A DNA stretch of 64,000 nt from CAVQKZ01 sp963837325 (GCA_963837325.1 CAWIMV010000001.1:1984001-2048000); one strand, 5' to 3'; shown: positions 52,482-61,691, counted from the first letter of the stretch. Translations and numbers: made by a program. Notes: generated from the sequence alone by a model not told the origin.

Positions 52482-53438
52482 TTACCCCTTCCGCTTCTTT
52501 ATTTCTTCCGCGAGCTGGGGGGCGACGGTGAACAGGTCGCCGACCACGCCGAAGTCGGCCAGTTCGAAGATCGGCGCTTCGGGGTCCTTGTTGATCGCGA
52601 CGATGGTCTTGGACGTCTGCATCCCGGCGCGGTGCTGGATGGCACCGGAGATGCCAACGGCGACATAGAGCTGCGGCGAAACCGTGACGCCGGTCTGGCC
52701 GACCTGCAACTGGTGGCCGACCCAGCCGGCGTCGACGACGGCGCGCGACGCTCCGACTGCGGCACCGAGCGTATCCGCGAGGTCCTCGATGATGGAGAAG
52801 TTCTCGGCCTTGCCGATACCTCGCCCACCAGATACGACGACGGAAGCGTCGGAGAGCTGCGGGCGTGAGCCCTTCTCCTCAACGACCCGGTCGGTGATCT
52901 TCGCCGCCTTGGCCGCGTCGGAGAGCGTCACCGACACCGCAACCTCTTCGGCCGCGCCCGAACTGGGCTCCGGAGGAACCGAGTTGGGGCGCACCGTGAT
53001 CACCGGCGTGCCCTGGCTGACCTTGGCCTGGACGCTGATGCCACCGCCGAAGATGCTCTGGGTGGCGCCATCTGCGTCGACCGCGACGGCATCGGTCAGC
53101 ACCCCGCTGTTGATCTTGAACGCGAGTCGCGCGGCCACCTCCTTGCCTTCGGCCGACGACGAGACCAGTACGGCGGCGGGCGAGGCCTGCTCGACGACCG
53201 CGGCCAGCGCCTCGGCGGTCGGAGCTACCGAATACCCGGCGATGTCGTCGCTTTCCGCGACGTAGATCTTGCCGGCGCCGTACTCGGCGAGTTGATCCTT
53301 GAGCGCGGCGGCGGTGCCGGGTGCGCCGATGACGACGGCACTCGGCTCGCCGAGAGTGCGAGCGGCCGTGAGCAGTTCGAACGTCGACTTCTTGACCGTG
53401 CCGTCAGCCGAGTCGACGAGAACGAGAACTTCTGCCAT
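52482..53438 (-). CDS. etfA: Electron transfer flavoprotein alpha subunit
   Basis: A 318-residue FAD-binding subunit of ETF, which takes electrons from acyl-CoA and other dehydrogenases. The C-terminal FAD domain contains SGGRGIG, GASRAVVDAGWVGHQLQVGQTG and ISGAIQHRAGMQTSK, the standard FAD-contacting segments. It starts 30 bases after etfB, with AAGGGGAA upstream, in a two-gene operon. The redox partner ETF:quinone oxidoreductase is not in the window. Confidence 0.97.
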   Translation of the reverse strand: MAEVLVLVDSADGTVKKSTFELLTAARTLGEPSAVVIGAPGTAAALKDQLAEYGAGKIYVAESDDIAGYSVAPTAEALAAVVEQASPAAVLVSSSAEGKEVAARLAFKINSGVLTDAVAVDADGATQSIFGGGISVQAKVSQGTPVITVRPNSVPPEPSSGAAEEVAVSVTLSDAAKAAKITDRVVEEKGSRPQLSDASVVVSGGRGIGKAENFSIIEDLADTLGAAVGASRAVVDAGWVGHQLQVGQTGVTVSPQLYVAVGISGAIQHRAGMQTSKTIVAINKDPEAPIFELADFGVVGDLFTVAPQLAEEIKKRKG

Positions 53439-53468
53439 GTCTGATTCCCCTTGTCTGTCGTAGCTCGG

Positions 53469-54248
53469 TCAGATCAGCTTCTTGGCGGCGAGGTAGTCGG
53501 CGATCTGGGTGCCGCCGTTGCCCTCGTCCTTCACGGTCTGACCGGCCGCACGGGGCGGCGCGTTCTCGAAGGACAGCACCTGCGTCCACGCATTGGCCAG
53601 CCCGGCCTCGCTCGGGTCGACGCCGAGATCGCCGAGCCCGAGCACGGTGACCGGCTTGCTCTTTGCGGCCATGATGCCCTTGAACGACGGGTAACGCGGG
53701 TCGTTGATCTTCTCCACCACGCTGATGACGGCCGGCGTCGAACCTTCGACAGCCTCGTAGCCGGTATCGGTGACTCGTTCGATGGTGACCTTGGACCCGT
53801 CGACGGTGACCTTGCGGGCCTGCGTGAGCTGCGCAACGCCCAATGCCTCGGCGACAAGCGCCGGCACGATCGCCATGCGGGAGTCGGTCGCCTCGGACCC
53901 GGCGATGGCGACGTCCCACTCGACGGTGCCCAGCGCCTTGGCGATCACCTTCGCGGTCTGGATGGCGTCCGAGCCGTGCAGCGCCTCGTCGGAGACGTGG
54001 ACGGCCTTGTCCGCGCCCATCGACAGGGCCTTGCGAATGGACTCCGTTGCGCGCTCCGGGCCGACGGTGAGGATCGTGACCTCGCCGCCGTGGGCCTCCT
54101 TCAGGCGCAGGCCCTCCTCGATGGCGAACTCGTCGATGTAGTTGATCACCGGGTCGACAGCGGCGCGATCGACGGTGTTGTCATCGGGGTTGAGCTTGCG
54201 CTCGGCCTCCGTGTCGGGCACCTGCTTGACCAGCACCACGATGTTCAT
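53469..54248 (-). CDS. etfB: Electron transfer flavoprotein beta subunit
   Basis: A 259-residue subunit that pairs with EtfA and binds AMP. MNIVVLVKQVPDTEAERKL at the N-terminus, DEFAIEEGLRLKEAHGGEVTILTVGP, and the recognition-loop region around ALGVAQLTQARKV are typical. The start is ATG 54248; the frame remains open far upstream (to 55106) only because of GC-rich sequence and contains nothing conserved. GGAGAGG lies about 10 bases upstream. Confidence 0.96.
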   Translation of the reverse strand: MNIVVLVKQVPDTEAERKLNPDDNTVDRAAVDPVINYIDEFAIEEGLRLKEAHGGEVTILTVGPERATESIRKALSMGADKAVHVSDEALHGSDAIQTAKVIAKALGTVEWDVAIAGSEATDSRMAIVPALVAEALGVAQLTQARKVTVDGSKVTIERVTDTGYEAVEGSTPAVISVVEKINDPRYPSFKGIMAAKSKPVTVLGLGDLGVDPSEAGLANAWTQVLSFENAPPRAAGQTVKDEGNGGTQIADYLAAKKLI

Positions 54249-54358
54249 GCGTTCGCTGACCTCTCCGTCGGGGCCCCGCCACTCGGCGCGGGCGGGGCGG
54301 CACGCGCGTCCCGGGATACGGGCTGCGCCAACCATTCTTGCCCATACTCTGCCGATGT

Positions 54359-54370
54359 TACTCACCAGTA
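54359..54370. promoter_or_regulatory. Inverted repeat TACT-CACC-AGTA upstream of etfB
   Basis: Perfect 4-bp arms (extended by one outer pair) lie 111 bases before etfB. Several TetR-type fatty-acid regulators of actinomycetes bind ACT-N4-AGT-like sites, so control with beta-oxidation is possible. Nothing else stands out in 54249-54478. Confidence 0.3.
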
Positions 54371-54478
54371 GCAATATGACGGTGGTCTCGGCGCCCCAGA
54401 GCATCCCACTTCGAGCAGAGCGCGGGCGCACCCACCTGGCGGTCGCTGTTCGCCGGCCGGCCGGACGCTGACTGCGAA

Positions 54479-55324
54479 CTACTCGTTGATTCCGGTGCGC
54501 TCCACACCCTGCACGATGAACCGCTGCAGACAGATGAACACCACCAACAACGGCAGGATCGAGATCGTCGCCGCGACGAACAGCTCGTGCAGATTCACGG
54601 TCTGGGCCGTGAGGAACGTCGACAGCGACAACTGAACGGTCCACGAGTCCGGGTTCTGGGCGATGACCAGCGGCCACAAGAACGCGTTCCAACTGCCGAT
54701 GAAAGTCAGCGTGCCGATCGCCGCGAAAATCGCTTTCGAATTCGGCACGACGATCCGCCAGTACGCGCCCCAATAGCCCAACCCGTCGATGCGGGCGGCT
54801 TCCTCGATGTCGGAGGGAAACCCGAGAAAGTACTGCCGGAACAAGAAGGCGGCGAAGGCCTGGAACAGTCCCGGCACGATCAGCCCGCGCAACGTGCTGA
54901 CCCAGCCCAAGCTCGAGACCAGGACGAAGCTGGGTACGAAGGTCACCGCCGCCGGGATCAGCAAGGTCCCCAGGATGGCCACGAAAACGGCGTTGGCGTA
55001 GCGGTACGGAATGCGGGCCAGCCCGTATCCGGCCAGCGAGGCGAGCACCAACACGCCTGCGGTCTGGGCGACCGCGATCACAATCGAGTTCACGAGGCTG
55101 TGCCACATGGGCACCGCTGGATCGTCGAACAGTTCCGAGATGTTGCCCCAGCGCAGATGTGCCGGCACCAGCCGCCAGGTGGTCGCGGTGATGTCGGCGT
55201 CGGTGGACAGCGCGTTGCGCAGCAGCAGGTAGAACGGCGTGAGGAACAACACGGCACCGAAGATCAGCACGACGTAGCGCAGGGCCGATCCCAACCGCTC
55301 TCCAGCCGAGCGGGCCCGCTTCAC
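54479..55324 (-). CDS. Carbohydrate ABC transporter permease (MalG type)
   Basis: A 281-residue inner-membrane protein with six helices. The EAA loop that binds the ATPase is PSDIEEAARIDGLGYWGAYWRIVVP near 185-209. It belongs to the CUT1 (maltose-type) oligosaccharide importers. Its GTG start at 55324 overlaps the stop of the MalF-type gene by 4 bases. The operon has no ATPase gene; a shared MsiK-type ATPase elsewhere is the usual actinobacterial solution. Confidence 0.94.
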   Translation of the reverse strand: MKRARSAGERLGSALRYVVLIFGAVLFLTPFYLLLRNALSTDADITATTWRLVPAHLRWGNISELFDDPAVPMWHSLVNSIVIAVAQTAGVLVLASLAGYGLARIPYRYANAVFVAILGTLLIPAAVTFVPSFVLVSSLGWVSTLRGLIVPGLFQAFAAFLFRQYFLGFPSDIEEAARIDGLGYWGAYWRIVVPNSKAIFAAIGTLTFIGSWNAFLWPLVIAQNPDSWTVQLSLSTFLTAQTVNLHELFVAATISILPLLVVFICLQRFIVQGVERTGINE

Positions 55325-56325
55325 GGTGTCACCTGGGCGCCGGCCCGGCGGGCGCGGCGCCGCACCGCCCGCCGCTCGTCGCGCCGGGAACTGTCGCCGA
55401 ACCCGAGCAACCGGCCCTGCAGCAGGGTGAACAGGGCGATGAGCAGGGCGAGGATGACCGCACCCGCGCTGCCATGGCCGAAATCCTGTTGTTGGCCCAG
55501 CGCGATGTAGTAGAGGTAGACCAGCGGCGGGCGGGCGTAGGGCGGGTAGCCCGCACTGGAGGCCAGCAGGTTGTAGAACTCGTCGAACGCCTGGAATGCG
55601 TTGACGAACAGCAGCACCAGCACGGCCACCGACGTCGCCCGCAACTGCGGGAAGGTGATGTAGCGCAGGGTCTGCCAGCCGGGTTTGGCGCCGTCGACGG
55701 CGGCGGCCTCGTAGAGGTGGAGCGGGATGCGCTGCAGGGCGGCCAGGAACAAGATCATGTAGAAGCCGACCTGCAGCCAGAGCCGCAGGGTCACGATGAC
55801 CAACCAGTACCAGGGCGGATGCGTCACCGACAGCCAGGCAATCGGCGCCACTCCAGCCGGCTTGAGCACGGTGTTGGCCAGGCCGAAGCGCACGCCGCTG
55901 AAGATCGAGAGCTTCCACACGAGCGCAGCGACGACATAGGAGCACGCGGTGGGCAGGAAGTACACCGAGCGGAAGAACGCGCGGGCGAAGCGGGCCCGAT
56001 TCACGAGCAGCGCCAGGCCCAGTGACGCGAAGAACGTGGCCGGCACGATGAACAGCGCGAAGAGGATGAACGTGCCGAGGCTGCGGGTGAACGCCGGGTC
56101 CTTGAGCAGGTCGCGGTAGTTGCCGAGTCCGACGAACGTCGACGGTGTGACCGTGTTCCGGGCGTCGAAGAAGCTGAGATAGACCGACCAGCCGATCGGC
56201 ACGTAGACGAATACGGTGAGCCCGATCAGGAACGGTCCGACGAACGCCCAGAACCACAGGGTGCGGTTCTGCGGGCCACGGACGCGATCCCATACGCCGC
56301 GCCGCGGCGGGGGTCGGCTGCTCAC
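55321..56325 (-). CDS. Carbohydrate ABC transporter permease (MalF type)
   Basis: A 334-residue partner permease with about six helices and a charged C-terminal tail rich in Arg. The EAA motif is LHLYEAAAVDGAKPGWQTLRYITFPQL near 204-230. It pairs with the MalG-type protein to form the channel. It starts at GTG, 16 bases after the binding-protein stop. The sugar is unknown. Confidence 0.94.
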   Translation of the reverse strand: MSSRPPPRRGVWDRVRGPQNRTLWFWAFVGPFLIGLTVFVYVPIGWSVYLSFFDARNTVTPSTFVGLGNYRDLLKDPAFTRSLGTFILFALFIVPATFFASLGLALLVNRARFARAFFRSVYFLPTACSYVVAALVWKLSIFSGVRFGLANTVLKPAGVAPIAWLSVTHPPWYWLVIVTLRLWLQVGFYMILFLAALQRIPLHLYEAAAVDGAKPGWQTLRYITFPQLRATSVAVLVLLFVNAFQAFDEFYNLLASSAGYPPYARPPLVYLYYIALGQQQDFGHGSAGAVILALLIALFTLLQGRLLGFGDSSRRDERRAVRRRARRAGAQVTP

Positions 56326-56341
56326 CGGAGCGTCGCGAGGG

Positions 56342-57634
56342 CTAGTTCGTGATCCGTTTCAGCTCCGACTGCACCTTCGAGATCACCGACTTGAGCTCGG
56401 CGGCTGGGTTGGCGCCGTCCTTGACGATCCGGCTGACGGCGTCGGAGTACGCCGTGCCGGACGCGGGTGTCCACAGCAGCGGCGTCTGGGCCTTGCCGTT
56501 CTCCTTGGCCAACTTGGCCGCGTCGGCGGCCGGGCCGGACTTGAGCTTGTCGGCCTTGGCGACCAAGCTGCTGCGAGCGGGGATGTGGAAGCCGTAGCTC
56601 TGGGCGAAGTCGAGTTGGAAGTCCGTCTTGTCGACCCAGAGCCACTTGACGAACGTCTTCGCCGCATCGACGTGGTGGCTCTTGGCGCTGACCGCTTCGC
56701 CGTACGCACCCACGGGCACGGAAGGCGCGCCGACGCTGTCGGACAGCTTCGGCCACGGCGCTACCCCGAAGTCGTCGCCCAGCGCCTTGGTCAACGCCGG
56801 CACGGTCCACAGACCCGTCCACTGCATCGCCGTCAGGCCCTGGGTGATCGCCGACGGGTCGGACCAGTCGGTCGGGGCACCGAGCAGCAGCGAGCCGCTC
56901 TTGAACAGTTCGTGCAGCTTGCCGAGCGAAGTGGCCGCGGCGGGATCGTCGAAGCCGACCTTGTTCTCGTCGGTCAGATAGTCCACGCCGGCCGACCACA
57001 GCGCTGGGCCGGCGAGGACGCCGACCCCGGCGTCGTTGCCGACGAAGAGTCCCTTGACGTCCTTGGTGGTCAGCGCCTTGGCCGCGTCGATCAGTTCGTC
57101 CATCGTGCGCGGCGGCTCGACCCCGGCTTTGGTGAGCAGGCTCTTGCGATACACGAGTAGTTGCATATCGATGGTCTCGGGAACGGCATAGAGGGCGCCC
57201 TGATAGGTCATCCGCTTGATGATCGCCTGGTTGAAGTCGCTCTCAGCCGATCCGAGCACGCCGTCGAGACTCACGACCTGCTTCCCGCGAATCTGGTCGA
57301 TCGTCGGCCCGTTGCCGGCCTCGAAGACATCCGGCCCGGATGCGGTCAGCAGGGCTGCGGCGGCCTTCTTGTCGTAGTCGCCCGGCGTCCAGGTGACCGT
57401 CACCTTGGCCTTGTCGTAGGCCGCGGCGTAACGCTTCACGGCCTGCTCGGTTCCGGCCTCGCCGTACTGGTGGTACCACTGCGCGAGCGACGACGTACCG
57501 CTGCCGCCGGTCTTGTCCGACGACCGCCCGGTGTTGGAACCACACGCGGCCAGGGCGGCCAGGAGCGCAGCCCCACCCCCGTAAGCGAGGAAGTCACGCC
57601 GAGTCGCGGTTCCTCGCGGTGCAGCCTCAGACAT
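56342..57634 (-). CDS. Extracellular sugar-binding lipoprotein (SBP family 1)
   Basis: A 430-residue binding protein. Its signal combines a twin-arginine-like TRRDFLAYGGG near 11-21 with a lipobox LAAC, lipidated Cys near 34, so it is probably exported folded through Tat and then lipidated. The body is the maltose-type fold (KYAAAYDKAKVTVTWTPGDYDKK, then DVFEAGNGPTIDQI). It is the first gene of the importer operon and follows the PfkB gene by 92 bases. GGGGGATCG precedes the ATG. Confidence 0.93.
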   Translation of the reverse strand: MSEAAPRGTATRRDFLAYGGGAALLAALAACGSNTGRSSDKTGGSGTSSLAQWYHQYGEAGTEQAVKRYAAAYDKAKVTVTWTPGDYDKKAAAALLTASGPDVFEAGNGPTIDQIRGKQVVSLDGVLGSAESDFNQAIIKRMTYQGALYAVPETIDMQLLVYRKSLLTKAGVEPPRTMDELIDAAKALTTKDVKGLFVGNDAGVGVLAGPALWSAGVDYLTDENKVGFDDPAAATSLGKLHELFKSGSLLLGAPTDWSDPSAITQGLTAMQWTGLWTVPALTKALGDDFGVAPWPKLSDSVGAPSVPVGAYGEAVSAKSHHVDAAKTFVKWLWVDKTDFQLDFAQSYGFHIPARSSLVAKADKLKSGPAADAAKLAKENGKAQTPLLWTPASGTAYSDAVSRIVKDGANPAAELKSVISKVQSELKRITN

Positions 57635-57726
57635 GTCGATCCCCCGAATCGTGAGTGGTTGGCCGAAATTAGCAGAGCTGGGCAAGGGCCAAATCGGCCG
57701 TGGGAGGGCTCGTGCGGCCAGGTGAA

Positions 57727-58773
57727 TCAGGCATCGGACGCGCGGGCGATCGTCGCCTTGGCCCGCCGGACCGCGATGCGGCCCGACAGCGGGAGTACGT
57801 CGTCGACGAACGCGTAGGCCTGAGCTTGTTCGGCCGCCGTTGACGAGCCGCCGGCGGCCCGGGCGCGGACTCGGGCCAGCCAGTCGACGATGTCGCCCCA
57901 GCCCGGGGCGGCCAGGGATCCGCCGACGTACTGCACCGAGAGCCCCGCGCACAGGTTGGCGAAGGCCAAGCGCTGCCGCAGCGGCCACTTGTGCAGGGTC
58001 CCGAGCACGAACGCCGCACCGAACACATCGCCGGCGCCGGTGGGGTCGTAGGCCGGCACCGGGAGCGACGGCACCCACTCCTCCTCGCCGGTGGTGGAGT
58101 CGACGGCGAGCGCACCCTGTCCACCGCAGGTCACGACGGCAACCGGCACCCGGTCGGCCAGCGCGTGCAACGCGTCGTGCGGATCATCGGTGTGCGTGTA
58201 GGCCATCGCCTCGACGCTGTTGGGCAGGAACGCGTGGAACCGGTCGAGCTGGTCGAGGACGGCGGTGGACCACTGCTCCACCGGATCCCAGCCGGTGTCG
58301 GCGAACAGCAACATCCCGCTGTCCGCGGCCTGGTCGATCCAGCCTTGACGTTCGACGTCGAGGTGCGCGAAGGCAATCTGGGCATGGGGTGGCGTGCCCA
58401 CCATCTCGTCGACCGGGACGGGAGCCGGGTGGGCGTGGGTCACCATTGCGCGGTCGCGGTCGACGACGAGGGAGACGGTCACCGGCGAGTGCCACCCGGA
58501 GAAGCGTTGCGAGCGCTGCAGGTCGACGCCTTCCTGCTCGGCCAACGTCGTCCAACAGAAGTCCCCATAGACGTCGTCACCGAACGCCGCGGCGAGCGAC
58601 GTCCGCACGCCGAGCCGGCTGGCGGCGATGGCGAGGTTGGCGATACCGCCGGGACAGGAGCCCATACCGTCGGCCAGTACCTCGGTGCCCCGGGCCGGCA
58701 TCGCCTCCAGGCCGGTGAGCACGACGTCGAGGAACACGGTTCCCTGAAGGAACAGATCGAACGAATCCTCCAT
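57727..58773 (-). CDS. PfkB family carbohydrate kinase
   Basis: A 348-residue ATP-dependent sugar kinase of the ribokinase fold. GMGSCPGGIANLAIAASRLG near 36-55 is the substrate-binding N-terminal motif, and DPTGAGDVF at 243-251 contains the catalytic Asp249. It lies upstream of the sugar-binding protein on the same strand and opposite a GH4 glycosidase. Since the GH4 enzyme is related to 6-phospho-glycosidases and there is no PTS, this kinase could supply the phosphorylated glycoside or act on a released monosaccharide. Confidence 0.92.
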   Translation of the reverse strand: MEDSFDLFLQGTVFLDVVLTGLEAMPARGTEVLADGMGSCPGGIANLAIAASRLGVRTSLAAAFGDDVYGDFCWTTLAEQEGVDLQRSQRFSGWHSPVTVSLVVDRDRAMVTHAHPAPVPVDEMVGTPPHAQIAFAHLDVERQGWIDQAADSGMLLFADTGWDPVEQWSTAVLDQLDRFHAFLPNSVEAMAYTHTDDPHDALHALADRVPVAVVTCGGQGALAVDSTTGEEEWVPSLPVPAYDPTGAGDVFGAAFVLGTLHKWPLRQRLAFANLCAGLSVQYVGGSLAAPGWGDIVDWLARVRARAAGGSSTAAEQAQAYAFVDDVLPLSGRIAVRRAKATIARASDA

Positions 58774-58836
58774 CGTGCACCCCCTAGTCGGCCCGGCCTG
58801 CCGTTCGCGCCTGCGGTCTCCGCCCAGCCTGCCCGA

Positions 58837-58842
58837 TAGGGT
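58837..58842 (+). promoter_or_regulatory. -10 (TAGGGT) of leaderless GH4 transcript
   Basis: TAGGGT ends 6 bases before the GTG at 58849. There is no Shine-Dalgarno, so the transcript probably starts at or next to the start codon. Confidence 0.45.
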
Positions 58843-58848
58843 CGCCGG

Positions 58849-60171
58849 GTGCGAGTGGCGGTGCTGGGTGGCGGCGGTTTCCGCGTGCCGCTCATCCACG
58901 GCGCGCTCGTCGCCAGTTCGCTCAACATCGACGAGCTGGCGCTGCACGATGTGTCGACCGAGCGCCTTGGCGTGATGTCGGCCGTGCTGGCCGGTGACGG
59001 GCCGCCGCTGCAGACGACCACGGACCTTGACGCCGCGCTCGAGGGTGCCGACCTCGTCTTCTCCGCACTACGCGTCGGTGGGTTGGCCGGACGGGTGCGC
59101 GACGAACGATCCGCCCTCGAACACGGCGTGCTCGGCCAGGAGACAGTGGGTGCGGGAGGTTTGACGTCAGCGCTGCGCACTGTCCCGGTCGTGCACGACA
59201 TCGCCCGGCGCACCGCCGAGCTGGCACCACGCGCGTGGACGATCTCGATGACCAACCCGGCCGGCATCGTCACCGAGGCCATGTCGGCGACGCTCGGCGA
59301 TCGGGTGATCGGCGTGTGCGACTCCCCCATCGGCCTGATCCGCCGGGCCTGTACTGCACTTGGCGTCGACCCCGGGCCCTCGATGGCCACGGTGACCGAG
59401 CGAGTTGCCGTGGACTACGTCGGCCTCAACCACCTCGGCTGGCTGCGCGCGCTCTACGTCGACGGCGCGGACGCGCTGCCCAGGTTGATCGCGGACCCCG
59501 CGGCGCTGCAGACGATCGAGGAGGGCCAGCTGTTCGGTGCCGATTTCGTCCGAGCCCTCGGCTCGTTGCCGAACGAATACCTGTACTGGTTCTACAGCGC
59601 CCGGGAGGCGCTGCGCGCGGTAGTGGCCGCCGGGCGCACTCGCGGTGAGCACGTCCAGGCTCAGCAGGAGGCGTTCTACGCCGCGGCCGCCGCGGGCCCG
59701 GCCCAGGCCAAATCGCTTTGGCGCGCGGCCAACGACGAACGCAACCGCAGCTACTTCACCGAGTTGCGCGAGGGTGATCGCGCCGAGCAGGACGTCACCG
59801 CAGGGGGCTACGAGACGATCGCCGTCGCGCTGGCCACGGCGCTGTCTGGTGGCGCACCGGCGACACTGGTGCTCAATGTCCGCAACGACGAGACGGTGGC
59901 GGGTTTGCCATCGGACGCCATTGTCGAGGTGGCCTGTCGGGTCGACGGCGGCGGCGCGGCGCCGCTGCCCGTTGCCGAACCGACGGCGCACCAGCTCGGC
60001 CTGATGAGCGTGGTGAAGGGTTGCGAGCAGGCGGTCATCGAGGCGGCCCTGACCGGCTCGTCGGCGGCCGCGCTGCGCGCCTTCGCGCTGCACCCGTTGG
60101 TCGGCTCACTCGACGCTGCCCGCGCCCTCGTCCGCGCGGCGACCGACCGGTCGCACGGCCCAGTCGACTAG
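58849..60171 (+). CDS. Glycoside hydrolase family 4 (6-phospho-beta-glucosidase-like)
   Basis: A 440-residue NAD- and metal-dependent glycosidase that cleaves by an oxidation-elimination mechanism. The N-terminal Rossmann glycines are in VAVLGGGGFRVP, Asn136 lies in TNPAG, metal-ligand Cys157 in CDSP and His195 in NHLGW, all family hallmarks. Some members act on 6-phospho-glycosides and others on plain glycosides. The neighbouring ABC importer and PfkB kinase replace the PTS usually linked to the phospho-specific type. Stop overlaps a convergent gene by 4 bases. Confidence 0.93.
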   Translation: MRVAVLGGGGFRVPLIHGALVASSLNIDELALHDVSTERLGVMSAVLAGDGPPLQTTTDLDAALEGADLVFSALRVGGLAGRVRDERSALEHGVLGQETVGAGGLTSALRTVPVVHDIARRTAELAPRAWTISMTNPAGIVTEAMSATLGDRVIGVCDSPIGLIRRACTALGVDPGPSMATVTERVAVDYVGLNHLGWLRALYVDGADALPRLIADPAALQTIEEGQLFGADFVRALGSLPNEYLYWFYSAREALRAVVAAGRTRGEHVQAQQEAFYAAAAAGPAQAKSLWRAANDERNRSYFTELREGDRAEQDVTAGGYETIAVALATALSGGAPATLVLNVRNDETVAGLPSDAIVEVACRVDGGGAAPLPVAEPTAHQLGLMSVVKGCEQAVIEAALTGSSAAALRAFALHPLVGSLDAARALVRAATDRSHGPVD

Positions 60172-60917
60172 CCGCGGCGCGCAAGTATCAGCGCAACGGC
60201 GAGGACCGGCATGGTGATCGACAGCGTCTTGAGTGCCGCCTCCAGCGGCGCCATGAGCGCCGCCTTGTCCAGCGGCCGCTGGGTGCCGTCGATCATGGTG
60301 ATCGTCCCCTCTGCGCTGCGGATGCGGCGGCGCAACGCCCGCGCCGGTGTGCTCAGGCGGCGTTGCGCGTAGGACAGCCCGGTGGCAGCCACCGCCAGGC
60401 CGATCGCACCCGCGGTGACCGGTCGGGTCAACGGGGGCGCCTGGGCGAGGAAGCCGACGAGCACAGGAAAGCCGCCCCATGCGGCGGCGAAGCCGAAGTC
60501 CGTGTGCAGGCGGCCGCCGAAGAGTTCCAGGTTGTAACCCAGCACGAGCAACACTCCGAGCGCGATGCACGGCACGAGCAGCAGGCTGCTGTACGGCACG
60601 GCGAACGCCCCGATGAGCACCGCACCGGCCAGGCTCACCGCCGCGGCGACCCACAGCATGCGGTCACTGATCGCGGTGCCCAGCGGACGCCCGTTCAGTT
60701 CGTCCAGCGCGTGTGCGGCCACGCCCACACCGAGGAAGAACCCGCCGACCGTCGCCGCGAGCATGGCCCATGACAGGTTGGGCGCGATGGCGGCACCCAT
60801 TGCCGCGTAGCTCAAATGCCAGAGCGTGTACGGCGGGTGCAACAACGTCCACCACTGCGACCGCCTGCCACCGCTGCGGGCATAGAACGCGGCACCGACC
60901 GACAAGCGGTCAACCAT
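60168..60917 (-). CDS. Polytopic membrane protein, possibly UbiA-like
   Basis: About 249 residues with seven to eight hydrophobic helices. HPPYTLWHLSYAAMGAA near 27 and HALDELNGRPLGTAIS near 69-84 resemble the Asp-rich loop region of UbiA prenyltransferases, but a second Asp-rich motif is not clear, and the family is uncertain. Its start overlaps the MenG-like methyltransferase stop by 8 bases, so they are co-transcribed. Together with a geranylgeranyl-reductase-family protein it suggests isoprenoid or quinone modification. Confidence 0.72.
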   Translation of the reverse strand: MVDRLSVGAAFYARSGGRRSQWWTLLHPPYTLWHLSYAAMGAAIAPNLSWAMLAATVGGFFLGVGVAAHALDELNGRPLGTAISDRMLWVAAAVSLAGAVLIGAFAVPYSSLLLVPCIALGVLLVLGYNLELFGGRLHTDFGFAAAWGGFPVLVGFLAQAPPLTRPVTAGAIGLAVAATGLSYAQRRLSTPARALRRRIRSAEGTITMIDGTQRPLDKAALMAPLEAALKTLSITMPVLAVALILARRG

Positions 60918-61656
60918 CGCCCTTGCGCCCCCACATGACCAGCCCGCCGCCAAGGCTCATCGGCTTGCTTTCGACCTTCTCCAGCCCGGCGTCGCGCCAC
61001 ATGTCGTGCAGCCGTGCGACCGGATACCGCTGGTAGAAGCCACTTATCGACGGGCCGAGGAAGCGCCCGACTTCGTACCATTCCCGCCCGCCGGTGAGCA
61101 GCCCGGCGAGCGGTAACACGACGCGCGTGTAGGCCACCCAGGACGCCCGCCACAACGGGTTGGGCGGAACCGCGAATTCGAGATTGGCGACGTAGCCGCC
61201 GGGCCGCACGACTCGCGTCAGTTCGCGGATCACCGCCGCCGGGTCCTCGACGTACCGGAAAAGGTAGGTGAAGGTGAGTGCGTCGAACGTGCCGTCTTGG
61301 AACGGCAACTGTTCGCCCCGCGCGAGAAGCAGCCGGATGCGGTCGGACTTGCCGCGCTGCGCGACCCGGTCCCGGCCGCGGCGCAACATCTGCTCGGTGA
61401 GATCGGCTCCCGTGATCGACGCGCGGGTACGCTCGCTCAACATGAGGGCCACGCCGCCCGTACCGGTCGCCACGTCGAGAACCCGTTCCGGCGGCGGATC
61501 CATCGCGACTATCGCGTCGACCATGGCGGCCCGCCAACGGCGGTTCTGCCCGAACGAGAGCACCTCGGCCAGCGCGTCGTACCGACTCGGCAGCCCGCTG
61601 AAGAGATCCCGAGCGAAGTCGTTGGGAGTACTCACCGATTGCTGGGCAGAATGCAT
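60910..61656 (-). CDS. SAM-dependent methyltransferase, MenG/UbiE type
   Basis: A 248-residue class I methyltransferase. The SAM motif DVATGTGGVALML is near 61-73; the N-terminal LFSGLPSRYDALAEVLSFGQNRRWR and post-motif TFTYLFRYVEDPAA are characteristic of MenG/UbiE, which methylate demethylmenaquinone. A strong GGGGAGAA precedes the ATG. It diverges from a FAD-dependent reductase gene. Whether this is the main MenG or a paralogue acting on another isoprenoid cannot be told because the rest of the men pathway is absent. Confidence 0.86.
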   Translation of the reverse strand: MHSAQQSVSTPNDFARDLFSGLPSRYDALAEVLSFGQNRRWRAAMVDAIVAMDPPPERVLDVATGTGGVALMLSERTRASITGADLTEQMLRRGRDRVAQRGKSDRIRLLLARGEQLPFQDGTFDALTFTYLFRYVEDPAAVIRELTRVVRPGGYVANLEFAVPPNPLWRASWVAYTRVVLPLAGLLTGGREWYEVGRFLGPSISGFYQRYPVARLHDMWRDAGLEKVESKPMSLGGGLVMWGRKGDG

Positions 61657-61691
61657 GCCGTTCTCCCCACGAGTGCTGGAAGGCCGATGAC

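Noticed and set aside
53469..55106. Apparent 545-residue EtfB with a long N-terminal extension
   Set aside because: The extension is antisense or out-of-frame sequence; EtfB starts at the conserved MNIVVLVKQVPD.
54479..56293. Apparent 604-residue fusion including the MalG-type permease
   Set aside because: The upstream part is an out-of-frame reading of the MalF gene; the GTGA overlap at 55321-55324 gives the real start.
57655..57710. GGCCGA/TCGGCC inverted repeat before the sugar-binding protein
   Set aside because: Six-base GC arms with a long spacer are expected by chance in this composition.
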